DNA of 64,000 nucleotides from Cupriavidus basilensis (GTDB lineage: Bacteria; Pseudomonadota; Gammaproteobacteria; Burkholderiales; Burkholderiaceae), in contig NZ_CP010536.1 of the NCBI RefSeq assembly GCF_000832305.1, positions 2,046,001 through 2,110,000 on the forward strand, read 5' to 3'. A program made the position numbers and the translations under genes. Under the pieces are notes generated by a model, which did not search any database, had not been told where the DNA came from, and was given only the letters and a program-made list of their open reading frames with translations. Positions 51,574 through 61,138 of the stretch are shown here, piece by piece; position 1 is the first letter of the stretch; the number at the start of each line of letters is the position of its first letter.

Positions 51574-52284
51574 CTACCAGCGCATGCCTGTCCCCAAGGA
51601 TCCTGTTTCGAAGATCACGTATTGCGTTCGTTGCTTGTACGTGGCCTCCACCCGATAGTCGGCGGGGGGCACCTTGAACAGGCAGCGCGGGCCGGTGGCC
51701 TGGAACGCCACCAGCACCCTGCCATGCCGCCGCAGCTGGACATTGACTCCCGCCAGTAAGTCGCCGCGTGGACCCTCCGTGAATATGATGCCGAGGTTGT
51801 ATTGTTGTTCGAGATCGGTCAGCTGGTCCTGCTCCGCGACGCCCGTGCCACCGCAAATATAGGTGACATTGCCCACAGTCCGCGGCACCATCAGTTGCGG
51901 TCCGGAGGCCTGCGGGCGCATGACTGGCGGTTGCGCCTGTGAGGCTGCGGCATCCGGCTGCGCGATGAAATGCGGCGGTTGCGCGCTTGCCGTCTGTACC
52001 TGTGTAATTGAGGCCTGCGGGTCTGCGGCTCGTGGTATTGCCATCGCCGGGGCGGCTATCTCCAGCGGTGTGGTCACGGGTTGCGGTTGCTGGGCCGGCG
52101 CCTCCGCCGGTGCCAGCTCCGCCGGCTTTGCCGCAGCCTCTGGCAACGAGGAGGCCGCCTGCGGCAACGTAGGCGATGTCTCTGGCGACGATTGGGCGTG
52201 CGTGCCAAGCGCGAGCGCCGCCGACAGAACCGTAAATACAAAGCGCGCAACAGCCGCCGGGCGGGCAGTATGTGAGATTGGCAC
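51574..52284 (-). CDS. Exported protein with Pro/Ala-rich region and a carboxypeptidase-regulatory-like fold
   Basis: 236 residues from a GTG at 52284, with AGGGGAA six bases upstream. Signal peptide (RPAAVARFVFTVLSAALALG, cleavage after THA). A Pro/Ala/Gln-rich spacer (about 30-130), then a globular end: GNVTYICGGTGVAEQDQLTD, GVNVQLRRHGRVLVAF and KVPPADYRVEATYKQ. The last pattern (PxGxYxVxAxYxG) is usual in carboxypeptidase regulatory-like domains. The two Cys could form a disulphide. Function unknown. Its 3' end abuts the truncated antitoxin, so the junction arose by a rearrangement. Confidence 0.65.
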   Translation of the reverse strand: MPISHTARPAAVARFVFTVLSAALALGTHAQSSPETSPTLPQAASSLPEAAAKPAELAPAEAPAQQPQPVTTPLEIAAPAMAIPRAADPQASITQVQTASAQPPHFIAQPDAAASQAQPPVMRPQASGPQLMVPRTVGNVTYICGGTGVAEQDQLTDLEQQYNLGIIFTEGPRGDLLAGVNVQLRRHGRVLVAFQATGPRCLFKVPPADYRVEATYKQRTQYVIFETGSLGTGMRW

Positions 52285-53581
52285 TGCGTTCCCCTCTCTG
52301 GTTTGGTGCGAGAAGCCTAGACAATTGCAGCATCCACAGCTATCCGCCAGAAGTCCCACCCATTTGTGGCCTGGCGCACATTGCCGCCTCCATCATGCGT
52401 GCCGCACTCAGTCTGGATCTGGTGGGGTAGCGGCAAGGGTCCTCGACCTAGTTCTCCTGCGCCGTGGGCGAACCCGAGCGAGGGGAGGGCGCCCAGCCAT
52501 TGCGCGTCAAGCGCGGCAGTCGGCACGCCGCACTGCCACGACCGCGTGCAGGTCGGACTGTGCACCGGCGACTTGACCTTCGGGCCGGACTACAGCGTGA
52601 AGCTCGGCATGGGCCGGGCCTGCGGCCGGCGTTCGCAGCGCCGTTCCAGGATGACACTGCCTTGCCGCCCGACCAACAAGGGGACGGGCGGCAGGTGACG
52701 TGCTTCAGTCTCAGTCAGGCGTGGTTTCATCCTTCAGCTCCCTGGCGTCGAAGACGATGGTCCTCACGAACGTCGCGGGATGTCCCCGTCGCATCTGCCC
52801 GCACTTGCCTTGCTCGGCGGGCTACGAAAAATTGATCCCTGATCGTACCAGGTAAGCGGAACGATTCTCCGTGGGCAAGGAGGCTGCGAGATCGCGGAAT
52901 TGCCGCTGGAGCGATGCGGATGCCTCGCCTCCAACTGCGCGCACGGCACGGGCTAACCCAGCGCAGCCAAACCTGAAGGCCCCGTTCGACGCCCCGCTTC
53001 CACTTGAAGCAGTACCCACTGCAGGAACGCGAATTTTTTCACAGCGCGTTCGTAAGCACGCCTACGTGTCATGCCAATGACAGCACGGCTGGCTTCCCGG
53101 TTTAGATCGACTCCATCTTTCGGCTGGGCGCTCTAGTGCTTCTGGTCACTGTCGCAATAGCGCTCGACTGCCAAATAATAGGCGCACCTGCACGAAGCAA
53201 GTGCATGAATGCAGGCGCAAAGAGAAAGTCTGGAGGGCGAGGTTAGCAGGGAGCAGCCGCCTTCATGGCAGACGTGAACAGAACGAAAAGAATCGGGGAA
53301 ATCGGCCGCATCGCCGCAGCACAAATCGCTGCCGAGGGCGAGGGGCATTGGATGGAGGCAACAGGGTGCAACCGGCGAAGATCCGGAGCCGCTTTGATTT
53401 CTAGCGAATTCAGCAAGATCAGGTTTCGGTGAACCAGATTGGCGCGTTGTGTTGCAACGGGGCCATCGGGTTGGCCGCGTGGTGTCCGTCTCTCTGGTTC
53501 CAGCGCATTGGTGCCGGCAAGGATATGCCGCACGCCAGGAGACGTCTTGTTTGCAGTAGCGCGATCCGGGGGGACAAAAAC
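52285..53581. other. 1.3-kb stretch without a recognisable gene
   Basis: Open frames occur on both strands but none has a protein-like composition, a good start or a recognised motif. The part near 53430-53581 carries the leader of the pga operon; the open frame there runs in phase with pgaA but has no signal peptide or conserved motif. Confidence 0.5.
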
Positions 53582-55627
53582 GTGAACGCATCCCAGCAAA
53601 GCCGCAAGCGATTGCGGACCACGCTCAAAACCACAGCCGTGCTATTGGCGCTTCTCGCTCGCGAGCATTGCGCAGCAGAGACAGCGAAGCCGGCAACACC
53701 ACGCGTGCAACCACCGGCAAGATTGGAGCAACCCGCGTTGGCCGGCGAGCAGGACCGGCTCAGGGAGCGCATCTTTGCCCTGGCCGAAGCAGGTTCTCCA
53801 AAACTGGCGCTGGAACAGGCCACCGCGCGCCCGGATGTCTTCGCGCGCCGGGATCTGCTGCTGCTGGAGCATCTTGTCGTTGCCCAGCAAATCCGTTGGG
53901 CACGGCAGCAAGCCAGCGCTTCCAATGACCAGGATCGCCTGGTTCCCGCCGACAGCGCGCTTGCAGCCGCCGAGGCACTGCAAGGCAGGATTCCCGCCGA
54001 CGACGAATACAACGGGGTGCGGCGCGCGGTCCAGGCGGATCGCCTCACGGCGTTGTCCGTGCGCGGACGCATGAAGGAAGCCACAGCGCTATACGAGCAG
54101 CTCTCGCTGGCCAACGAGCCGCTACCGGGCTCGGCTTATGCCGCTGCGGGCGATGCCTACGCCTATCTCGACAAGCCCGACCTTGCCTCGCGCGCCTACG
54201 AACTGGCCTTGCAGGCAGTCATCGAGCCGATCAAGGAGACTACCGAACCCTATGCGCTATCGCGTCCTAACGTGCAGGAAAGCCTGTTCTTTGCGTACCT
54301 GGACCAGGGACACTACGAGGCGGCGCGCGAACTGGTCTCGATGATGGCCCGTACCACGCCAGCGCAAACCGAGTTGTCCGAAGACCTGGACAAAACCAAT
54401 CCCGAGTACGGCCGAGTCAAGAAGCTGCAGGCGCAGTACCTCCTCTATACCAATCACGTCAATGAGGGTGTCCAGGCACTGGATGCCTTGCGCAAGGATG
54501 CCCCCTTCGATCCCTCCCTGCTGACCGCCCGCGCGGACGGTTCGCTGGTGCTGGAGCGCCCGTACGCCTCGCAAAGCCTCTACCGGCAGGCGCAGGTCGA
54601 CCACCCCGGCGATATTGAAAGCCTGGTGGGGCTCGGCAAGACCGCCCTCCAACTTCATCAGTACGATCAGGCGAAGGCGGTCGCCGCGGCTTTCGACGGC
54701 AAATTCCCCGACAACAACAGCGTCAAGAACTTCCAGCGCGAGTACCGCGTCTACGAGCGACCGCAACTGATCATCGACGCCATTGGCGAGCGCGGCAACG
54801 CAGTGCTGGCGGATCATGCCTGGGGTGTTGACACCCGTCTCTACTCGTCACCGATGGCGGACTACTGGCGTGTCTTCGCGCACCAATACACGGCGCGTGG
54901 CGACACCGGCGATGGCCAGAGCGTCAGCCGCATACGCAACGGCCTCGGCGGCGACTTCCGGCGCGACGGCTGGGAAGCCGCCGCCGAGCTGCATCAGTCC
55001 ACCGGCGGTCAGGGCAAGACCGGCGGCACCGGCACGGTCGCCTTCCAGCCCAATGATTACTGGCGCTTCGGCGCGGGCGTTGACTCCGACGACAACGCGT
55101 TGCCGCTGAAGGCCTACCGGGCCGGCGTGACAGGCCGCGCTGCCATGGCATCGGCACGCTACTCGCAGGACGATGCGCGCTACTTCAATGTGATGTACGG
55201 CGCCTCGCGCTACAGCGACACCAACTTTCACCAGATGTGGCAGGGCACCGCTTACCAGCGGTTGCTGAACCAGCCGCGCCACCAGGTGGCAATCTGGCTT
55301 GATGTGGGCACCACCAGCAATACGCTGGACAGCACCGCCTACTTCAATCCTCGACGCGACTACACCGCGCAACTGCGCACCATGTACCAATGGACGCCGT
55401 GGCGCTATGCGGAGAAGTCCTTCAGCCAGCGCGTCTATGTCACCGCAGGCGGCTACCGGCAGGACGGCTTCGGCGACAGCATGTTGTGGGAGGCGCGCCT
55501 CGAACAGTTCTGGCAGCTTGGCCGCAAGGCTTCGCTCACCTACGGCATCGGCATCGGTAGCAGGCGCTTCGACGCCAGCCGGGAGACGACCAAGCTGATC
55601 TACGTCAACCTCAACGTCCCTCTATAG
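53582..55627 (+). CDS. pgaA: PgaA, outer-membrane exporter of poly-beta-1,6-GlcNAc
   Basis: 681 residues from a GTG at 53582, with GGGGGGA upstream; the frame is open to 53429 but that part does not look exported. Signal peptide (RLRTTLKTTAVLLALLAREH, cleavage after CAA). A periplasmic TPR superhelix occupies about residues 50-380 (SAYAAAGDAYAYLDKPDLAS, YNGVRRAVQADRLTALSVRG). The C-terminal 300 residues form a beta-barrel that exports the polymer, ending KLIYVNLNVPL. E. coli PgaA has about 807 residues, so this one is short in the TPR part. First gene of the pgaABCD operon. Confidence 0.92.
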   Translation: MNASQQSRKRLRTTLKTTAVLLALLAREHCAAETAKPATPRVQPPARLEQPALAGEQDRLRERIFALAEAGSPKLALEQATARPDVFARRDLLLLEHLVVAQQIRWARQQASASNDQDRLVPADSALAAAEALQGRIPADDEYNGVRRAVQADRLTALSVRGRMKEATALYEQLSLANEPLPGSAYAAAGDAYAYLDKPDLASRAYELALQAVIEPIKETTEPYALSRPNVQESLFFAYLDQGHYEAARELVSMMARTTPAQTELSEDLDKTNPEYGRVKKLQAQYLLYTNHVNEGVQALDALRKDAPFDPSLLTARADGSLVLERPYASQSLYRQAQVDHPGDIESLVGLGKTALQLHQYDQAKAVAAAFDGKFPDNNSVKNFQREYRVYERPQLIIDAIGERGNAVLADHAWGVDTRLYSSPMADYWRVFAHQYTARGDTGDGQSVSRIRNGLGGDFRRDGWEAAAELHQSTGGQGKTGGTGTVAFQPNDYWRFGAGVDSDDNALPLKAYRAGVTGRAAMASARYSQDDARYFNVMYGASRYSDTNFHQMWQGTAYQRLLNQPRHQVAIWLDVGTTSNTLDSTAYFNPRRDYTAQLRTMYQWTPWRYAEKSFSQRVYVTAGGYRQDGFGDSMLWEARLEQFWQLGRKASLTYGIGIGSRRFDASRETTKLIYVNLNVPL

Positions 55628-55633
55628 GTCATC

Positions 55634-57679
55634 ATGCAAAAGCTCAATCGCCGAACATTCATCGGGCTCGCCGGCGCGCTGTCTGTGACCAATAGCGTCC
55701 ACGCCGGCTATGCGCTGTCCTTGCTGCCGCCGCAGGATCGCGACGACGGACTGACCTTCCGCGTACTCGCGTTTCACGACATCCGGGACGACCTGCGTGC
55801 GGATGTGGGAACGGTGGCAGATACCTGCGCGATCAGCACCGCCACGCTCAACAATATCTTCGCCTGGCTCAAGGGCAACGACTTCCACCCGGTCAGCGTC
55901 GACCAGATCATCGCTTCGCGCAACGGCGGCCCACGCCTGCCGCAGCGCGCCGTGCTGCTGACCTTCGACGATGCCTACAAGAGCCAGTACACCAAGGCCT
56001 TTCCGCTCTTGCAACAGTACAACTACCCCGGCCTGGTCGCCGTGGTGTCGCGCTGGACCAGTACGCCCCAGGACGAACCGGTGCGCATCAGCCATAAGTC
56101 GGTGATGGCGCCAGGCTATTTCATGAGCTGGGACAACCTGCGCGAGATGGCTGAGTCTGGTCTGGTGGAGATCGCCTCGCACACGCACGACATGCACCAC
56201 GGTGCCGTGGCCAACCCTCAGGGCAACGAACTACCGGCGGCCAGCGCGCACCTCTACCATGCCGACCTGAAACGCTACGAAACCGACCAGGAATACGAAA
56301 GCCGGGTCGGTGGCGACCTGAAGACGTGCTCGGACATGATCCAGGCCAAGACCGGGGTTCGGGTGCGCTCGATGGTCTGGCCCTACGGCATGTACAACGC
56401 GGCGCTGATCGGTGCCTCGCACAAACTGGGCATGAATGTCCACTTCACCCTCGACGACGGGCCCAATACGCCCGAGGTGCCGTTGACCAAGGTCAGGCGC
56501 CTGCTGGTCTCCTACGACTGGGATGCGGGTGTCATGATGGGCCAGTTCCGGCAGCAGTCGGCCTATCGCGGCGACAACCAGCCGGTCGAACGGGTTGTCA
56601 ACGTCTCTCTCGACGACGTGTACGATCCGAACCCCGATCGCCAGGAAGCCAGGCTGTCGCGGCTGATAGATCGGATCAAGGATCTTGAGCCCAAATCGGT
56701 CTACCTGCAGGCGTTTCACGATCCCGACGGCAGCGGCACCGCCCAGGCGCTCTACTTTCCCAACCGCCACATGCCGGTGCGCGGCGACCTGTTCTCGCGC
56801 GCGGCCTGGCAGCTGATCACCCGAGCTGGCGTACAAGTCTATGCGGCATTGCCGGTGCTTGCCTACAAGCTGCCCGCGGGCCATCCGGCCTCATCGCGGC
56901 TGGTAGCGGTGATGCCGGGCGCGCCGGCCACGCCCTTCGACCCGCGCCAGCGGCAACGGCTCAGCCCCTTCGACCCGCTCGCCCGCAGCGTGATCCGCGA
57001 TATCTACTACGACCTGGGCAGGTACACCAGTCTGAATGGCATCGTGTTTGGCGATGACGCGAGCCTGAGCGATATCGAAGACGCGGGCGACGCAGCGCTT
57101 GCCGCCTACGCAGACTGGGGGTTGCCGCGCGGACTGGCTGCGATCCGTGCCAACCCCGATCTGCTGCAACGATGGTCGGACGCCAAGCTCCGGTACCTGA
57201 TCGACTTTACGCGGCAACTGGGCGACCTGGTCAAGGACTATCAGGGCGGCGGCAATGTGCTGACCGTGCGCAGCCTGCCTGCCAATGCGGTGCTGCGCCC
57301 CGATGCGAGCATGCGCCTGGCCCAGGACATCGATGCGTTCGCCGCGCAATACGACTTCGTCAACCTGATGGCCTACGCGGACGCCAGAGGCGGCCCGCCT
57401 TCGACGCCCTGGCTGGAGGGCCTGGCCCGCGCCGTAGCGGCGCATCCGGGCGCGCTGCCGAAAACCATCTTCGCGTTGCAGACACTCGACGGCCGTACCC
57501 AGGCGCCGGTCGCCACCACCGCGCTACGCGATCAGATGCAGCGCCTGCGCATGGCTGGCGTGAAGCACCTCGGCTACTGCCCCGACCAGTTCATGGTGAA
57601 CCAGCCAGACCTGGCGGTGCTGCGGGATGTCATGTCGATGCAGAACCTGGTGCGACCGCGCAATGGCATGAAGGTTTAG
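55634..57679 (+). CDS. pgaB: PgaB, poly-beta-1,6-GlcNAc N-deacetylase
   Basis: 681 residues. The deacetylase domain (about 40-290) has the metal and catalytic residues of carbohydrate esterase family 4: LTFDDAY (Asp112, Asp113) and ASHTHDMHHG (His183, 185, 188/189). The C-terminal GH-like domain (about 310-681, with VFGDDASLSDIEDAG and FVNLMAYADA) binds or cuts the deacetylated polymer. E. coli PgaB is a lipoprotein. This one has no lipobox Cys; its start is a twin-arginine-like signal (LNRRTFIGLAGALSV). The gene lies 6 bp after pgaA. Confidence 0.95.
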   Translation: MQKLNRRTFIGLAGALSVTNSVHAGYALSLLPPQDRDDGLTFRVLAFHDIRDDLRADVGTVADTCAISTATLNNIFAWLKGNDFHPVSVDQIIASRNGGPRLPQRAVLLTFDDAYKSQYTKAFPLLQQYNYPGLVAVVSRWTSTPQDEPVRISHKSVMAPGYFMSWDNLREMAESGLVEIASHTHDMHHGAVANPQGNELPAASAHLYHADLKRYETDQEYESRVGGDLKTCSDMIQAKTGVRVRSMVWPYGMYNAALIGASHKLGMNVHFTLDDGPNTPEVPLTKVRRLLVSYDWDAGVMMGQFRQQSAYRGDNQPVERVVNVSLDDVYDPNPDRQEARLSRLIDRIKDLEPKSVYLQAFHDPDGSGTAQALYFPNRHMPVRGDLFSRAAWQLITRAGVQVYAALPVLAYKLPAGHPASSRLVAVMPGAPATPFDPRQRQRLSPFDPLARSVIRDIYYDLGRYTSLNGIVFGDDASLSDIEDAGDAALAAYADWGLPRGLAAIRANPDLLQRWSDAKLRYLIDFTRQLGDLVKDYQGGGNVLTVRSLPANAVLRPDASMRLAQDIDAFAAQYDFVNLMAYADARGGPPSTPWLEGLARAVAAHPGALPKTIFALQTLDGRTQAPVATTALRDQMQRLRMAGVKHLGYCPDQFMVNQPDLAVLRDVMSMQNLVRPRNGMKV

Positions 57680-57757
57680 ACCAAGAGCCAGATCCAGTCC
57701 AAGATTCAGACCAAGATCCAGACCAAGAGCCGATAGCAACAAGGTAGGGGGAAGATT
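57680..57757 (+). repeat. Short imperfect tandem repeat between pgaB and pgaC
   Basis: The gap is made of near-repeats of a 12-bp unit, CAGACCAAGATC, with variants (CAGTCCAAGATT, CAGACCAAGAGC), in 57678-57735. They end before the pgaC ribosome binding site (GTAGGGGGAAG). May come from slippage; a regulatory role is possible. Confidence 0.6.
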
Positions 57758-59080
57758 ATGAAGAATACGGCAAGCCTGCTTTCGAACTTTGTCTTCTACT
57801 ACCCACTGTTCATGTCCTACTTATGGATGACCGGCGGGCTGCTTCACTACTTCCTGATCGAGAGAAAAGAGCGCAAGGAAACGCGGGCGGACGTGTTGCT
57901 CGATTGCCCGAAGGTGTCGGTGATCGTGCCCTGCTTCAACGAGGAAGCCAATGTGCGCGAGGTCATCGCGAACCTGGCGGAGTTGCGTTATCCGAACTAC
58001 AACATCATCGCTGTCAATGACGGCAGCAGCGACGCCACCGGCGACATCCTGAATGCGCTGATCGATCAGTATCCGCAATTGCTGGTGATCCACCAGAACA
58101 GTAACGAGGGCAAGGCCATTGGCCTGACCACTGCGGCGATGCTGACCGATGCCGAGTATCTGCTGTGCATCGACGGCGACTCGTTGCTTGACCGCGAGGC
58201 GATCGGCTGGATGCTGCGGCACTTCCTGCGGGATGCGGGGGTTGGTGCGGTCACCGGCAATCCGCGCATCCGCACCCGGACCTCGCTGTTGGGGCGCATG
58301 CAGGTCGGCGAGTTCTCGTCGATCGTGGGCCTGATCAAAAGGACCCAGGAAATGTATGGCCGCCTGCTGACCGTGTCTGGCGTGATCTGCATGTTCCGCA
58401 AGAGCGCGCTGCGCGGCGTGGGTTACTGGAGCCCCGACATGCTGACCGAAGACATCGATATCAGCTGGAAGCTGCAGGTCAATGGCTGGCGGCTGCATTT
58501 CGAGCCGCGCGCGCTCAGCTGGATCCTGATGCCGGAGACGCTCAAGGGCCTGTTCAAGCAACGCCTGCGCTGGGCGCGGGGCGGCATCCAGGTGCTGCAG
58601 AAGTATGCGGCGCCCATCGTCACCAAGAACAAGCCGATGATGTGGCCGATCTTCCTCGAATACTCGATCAGCGTGATCTGGGCCTATTGCATGCTGTTCA
58701 CGCTGGTGATGACGGCCGCAACCGCGCTGTTCGTGCTGCCCGAAGCCTGGCGCTTCGCCGGCATGCCGCGCGGGGCCGGCGTCTTTCTCTTTCTGACCTG
58801 CTGCGTGCAGATCCTGGTCGGCTGCGTCATCGATCGCCGCTACGACACCAAGCTGCTGCGCTACTTCCTTGACACGATCTGGTACCCGATCGCGTTCTGG
58901 ACCATCAGCATGGTCGCATCGGTGATCGCCCTGCCCAGCGTGCTGTTGCACCAGCGCCGCACCCGGGCAAGGTGGGTCAGCCCCGACCGCGGCATCCGCG
59001 AGGACGCCCCCGCGTCCACGCCGCCAAGGTCACCTGCGCCCGCATCTCCGGTTGTCGGGCAGCTTGAAGAGCATTCTTGA
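57758..59080 (+). CDS. pgaC: PgaC, poly-beta-1,6-GlcNAc synthase (family 2 glycosyltransferase)
   Basis: 440 residues. Inner-membrane enzyme that polymerises UDP-GlcNAc and, with PgaD, exports the chain. One N-terminal TM helix (about 8-33), the catalytic domain (about 50-275) with Asp88 (VNDGSSD), Asp139-x-Asp141 (IDGDS), Thr-Glu-Asp 230-232 (LTEDIDISW) and the Q-x-x-R-W motif 268-272 (KQRLRWARGG), then four or so TM helices to about 415. The C-terminal tail is rich in Pro and Ala. PgaC is activated by c-di-GMP in E. coli; c-di-GMP enzymes are encoded elsewhere in this window. Confidence 0.96.
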   Translation: MKNTASLLSNFVFYYPLFMSYLWMTGGLLHYFLIERKERKETRADVLLDCPKVSVIVPCFNEEANVREVIANLAELRYPNYNIIAVNDGSSDATGDILNALIDQYPQLLVIHQNSNEGKAIGLTTAAMLTDAEYLLCIDGDSLLDREAIGWMLRHFLRDAGVGAVTGNPRIRTRTSLLGRMQVGEFSSIVGLIKRTQEMYGRLLTVSGVICMFRKSALRGVGYWSPDMLTEDIDISWKLQVNGWRLHFEPRALSWILMPETLKGLFKQRLRWARGGIQVLQKYAAPIVTKNKPMMWPIFLEYSISVIWAYCMLFTLVMTAATALFVLPEAWRFAGMPRGAGVFLFLTCCVQILVGCVIDRRYDTKLLRYFLDTIWYPIAFWTISMVASVIALPSVLLHQRRTRARWVSPDRGIREDAPASTPPRSPAPASPVVGQLEEHS

Positions 59081-59093
59081 GGAGGAGTGAGAC

Positions 59094-59537
59094 ATGAAAG
59101 AGCCCATCATTGACGCGTCCGGCACGACCTTGCAGCAGTATCTGCAGCACCATGCGCGGGGAAAGGCAGTCCGACGATATCTCTGGTATCGGCTGGCGCG
59201 GCCCCTGCTGGTGGCCTGCATCTGGGTAGCTGCGGCGTTCTACATCTACTGGTGCGTGGCCTCCGCGGGAAGCACCGAGTTCGCGCTTAGGGAAGTCATC
59301 CCCGACGCGTTGACCATTCTCTGGATAGGCATGGCGCTCACGGTGTGGACGTTGGCGCGCCGCTTCGGGACAAGCGTGTCCAACCTGAAACAGCCTGCCC
59401 GGGTGGCACCGATCTCGACGCTCGACTTGGCCAAGGATGTGGTGCTATCGGTGGGCACGGGTCGTCGCCTGGTGGCTTTTCACGACGAAGACGGCCTGAT
59501 CTCGCACGTTGCACCGCTACAGCAGGAACTAGCCTGA
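59094..59537 (+). CDS. pgaD: PgaD, poly-beta-1,6-GlcNAc synthase subunit
   Basis: 147 residues with two TM helices (about 30-56, LARPLLVACIWVAAAFYIYW; about 70-92, ALTILWIGMALTVWTLARRF) separated by a short periplasmic loop, the PgaD layout. In E. coli PgaD binds PgaC and responds to c-di-GMP. The C-terminal cytoplasmic tail has the short VSVGTGRR-like text (VVLSVGTGRRLVAFHDEDG). The gene begins 13 bp after pgaC with GAGGAG before the ATG. Identification rests mainly on position and topology. Confidence 0.88.
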   Translation: MKEPIIDASGTTLQQYLQHHARGKAVRRYLWYRLARPLLVACIWVAAAFYIYWCVASAGSTEFALREVIPDALTILWIGMALTVWTLARRFGTSVSNLKQPARVAPISTLDLAKDVVLSVGTGRRLVAFHDEDGLISHVAPLQQELA

Positions 59538-59630
59538 CCAGCTCCGCAGTTTGGCCTCGCGCCGGCGGCCCGGCCGCTTTCGCGCGAGGTCCTCATTGAA
59601 TGGATTTTGCATCATCACGGGGAAATCAGG

Positions 59631-61136
59631 ATGTGCGGCATTGTCGGCGCCATCGCGCAACGTAATGTGACACCGGTCCTGCTGGAAGGATTGCGGCGTC
59701 TCGAATATCGCGGCTACGATTCCTGTGGCGTTGCCGTGCTCCAGGATGGCGAGCCGCTTACGCGCAATGCGCACCCCATCTTCTCCAGCGGCGAGATCGC
59801 GCTGGTGCATAACGGCATCATCGAGAATCACGAATCGCTGCGCGAGACATTGAGCGCACTCGGCCGTGACGGAAACTACCTTGCCTCCGACACCATGGCA
59901 CTGGCCGGCAACGCGGAGCACTTTATCTACCTCGAAGAGGGTGACCTGGTATCACTCTCGCGCGAGGGGATCTCGATCGCGGACCGCGACGGTAACCCGG
60001 TCGCTCGCGAGATCCGCGAGCTAGAGGCAACGAAGGCTGCCGTCGGACTCGGCCCGTACCGGCACTACATGCAGAAGGAAATCTTCGAGCAGCCATCGGT
60101 GATCGCCGACTCCACCGAACACCTGGTGAGGTTCGCCCCGGCACTGTTCGGTGCGCATGCCAATGCTGTCTTCGCCGAAATCGATTCGGTGCTGATCCTT
60201 GCCTGCGGCACCAGCTACCACTCGGGGATGACCGCCAAGTACTGGCTGGAGTCGATCTCGCGTTTGCCAACCAGCGTGGAGATCGCGAGCGAATACCGCT
60301 ATCGCGACAGCGTGCCGAATCCCCGCACCCTGGTGCTGGCAATCTCGCAGTCAGGCGAGACGGCCGACACACTGGCCGCGCTCAAGCATGCGCAGGTGCT
60401 TGGCCATCGTCATACACTGGCAGTATGCAACGTGGCGGGCAGCGCCATCCTGCGCCAGGCGGCCTTGCACTTCCTGACCCGCGCGGGCGCCGAGATCGGC
60501 GTTGCTTCCACCAAGGCCTTCACCACCCAGCTGGTGGCGCTGTTCGTCTTGGCGGCAACGCTGGCCAAGCGCCGCGGCATGCTGGACGCGCACCGCGAAG
60601 CCGCCATGCTTGGGCAATTGCACCACTTGCCGGCGGCGCTGAATGGCGTGCTGGCGCTGGCGCCACAGATCATTGCCTGGGCAGGCTCGCTGGCGCGCAA
60701 GGAGAACGCGCTCTTTCTTGGCCGCGGTATCCACTACCCGATCGCACTCGAAGGCGCGCTCAAGCTCAAGGAGATTTCCTATATCCATGCCGAGGCCTAT
60801 GCTGCCGGCGAGCTAAAGCACGGGCCGCTGGCACTGGTAACTGAGCAGATGCCGGTCGTCACGGTTGCCCCCAATGATGCGTTGCTGGAGAAGCTCAAGT
60901 CCAACTTGCAGGAAGTGCGCGCACGCGGTGGCGAACTCTACGTGTTTTCCGATGCAGACAGCAAGATCCGCAGTGCGCCCGGGCTGCACGTCATCCGCAT
61001 GCCCGAGCACTATGGGTTGCTGTCGCCGATCCTGCACGTGGTGCCCCTGCAGTTGCTGGCGTATCACACTGCCTGCGCGCGCGGCACCGACGTGGACAAG
61101 CCGCGCGATCTCGCCAAGTCCGTGACTGTGGAATAA
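59631..61136 (+). CDS. GlmS-like glucosamine-6-phosphate synthase with shrunken glutaminase domain
   Basis: Normal GlmS makes glucosamine-6-phosphate, the precursor of UDP-GlcNAc, from fructose-6-phosphate and glutamine. This copy has 501 residues instead of about 610. It starts correctly ([10 protein letters not shown], nucleophile Cys2 in place) and keeps HNGIIENHE, but about 37 residues with the glutamine-binding RWATHG are missing before it and about 72 residues including the SETDTE Asp are missing after it. Both deletions are in frame. The isomerase half is complete ([42 protein letters not shown], end KSVTVE). It may use free ammonia or have another role. Placed after pgaD in the same direction, it would supply precursor for the polysaccharide. 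Confidence 0.92.
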   Translation: MCGIVGAIAQRNVTPVLLEGLRRLEYRGYDSCGVAVLQDGEPLTRNAHPIFSSGEIALVHNGIIENHESLRETLSALGRDGNYLASDTMALAGNAEHFIYLEEGDLVSLSREGISIADRDGNPVAREIRELEATKAAVGLGPYRHYMQKEIFEQPSVIADSTEHLVRFAPALFGAHANAVFAEIDSVLILACGTSYHSGMTAKYWLESISRLPTSVEIASEYRYRDSVPNPRTLVLAISQSGETADTLAALKHAQVLGHRHTLAVCNVAGSAILRQAALHFLTRAGAEIGVASTKAFTTQLVALFVLAATLAKRRGMLDAHREAAMLGQLHHLPAALNGVLALAPQIIAWAGSLARKENALFLGRGIHYPIALEGALKLKEISYIHAEAYAAGELKHGPLALVTEQMPVVTVAPNDALLEKLKSNLQEVRARGGELYVFSDADSKIRSAPGLHVIRMPEHYGLLSPILHVVPLQLLAYHTACARGTDVDKPRDLAKSVTVE

Positions 61137-61138
61137 CC

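Noticed and set aside
51107..52333. A single 408-codon protein with an XRE domain
   Set aside because: Its N-terminal 250 codons are the wrong phase of the exported-protein gene; only the last 154 codons are antitoxin-like.
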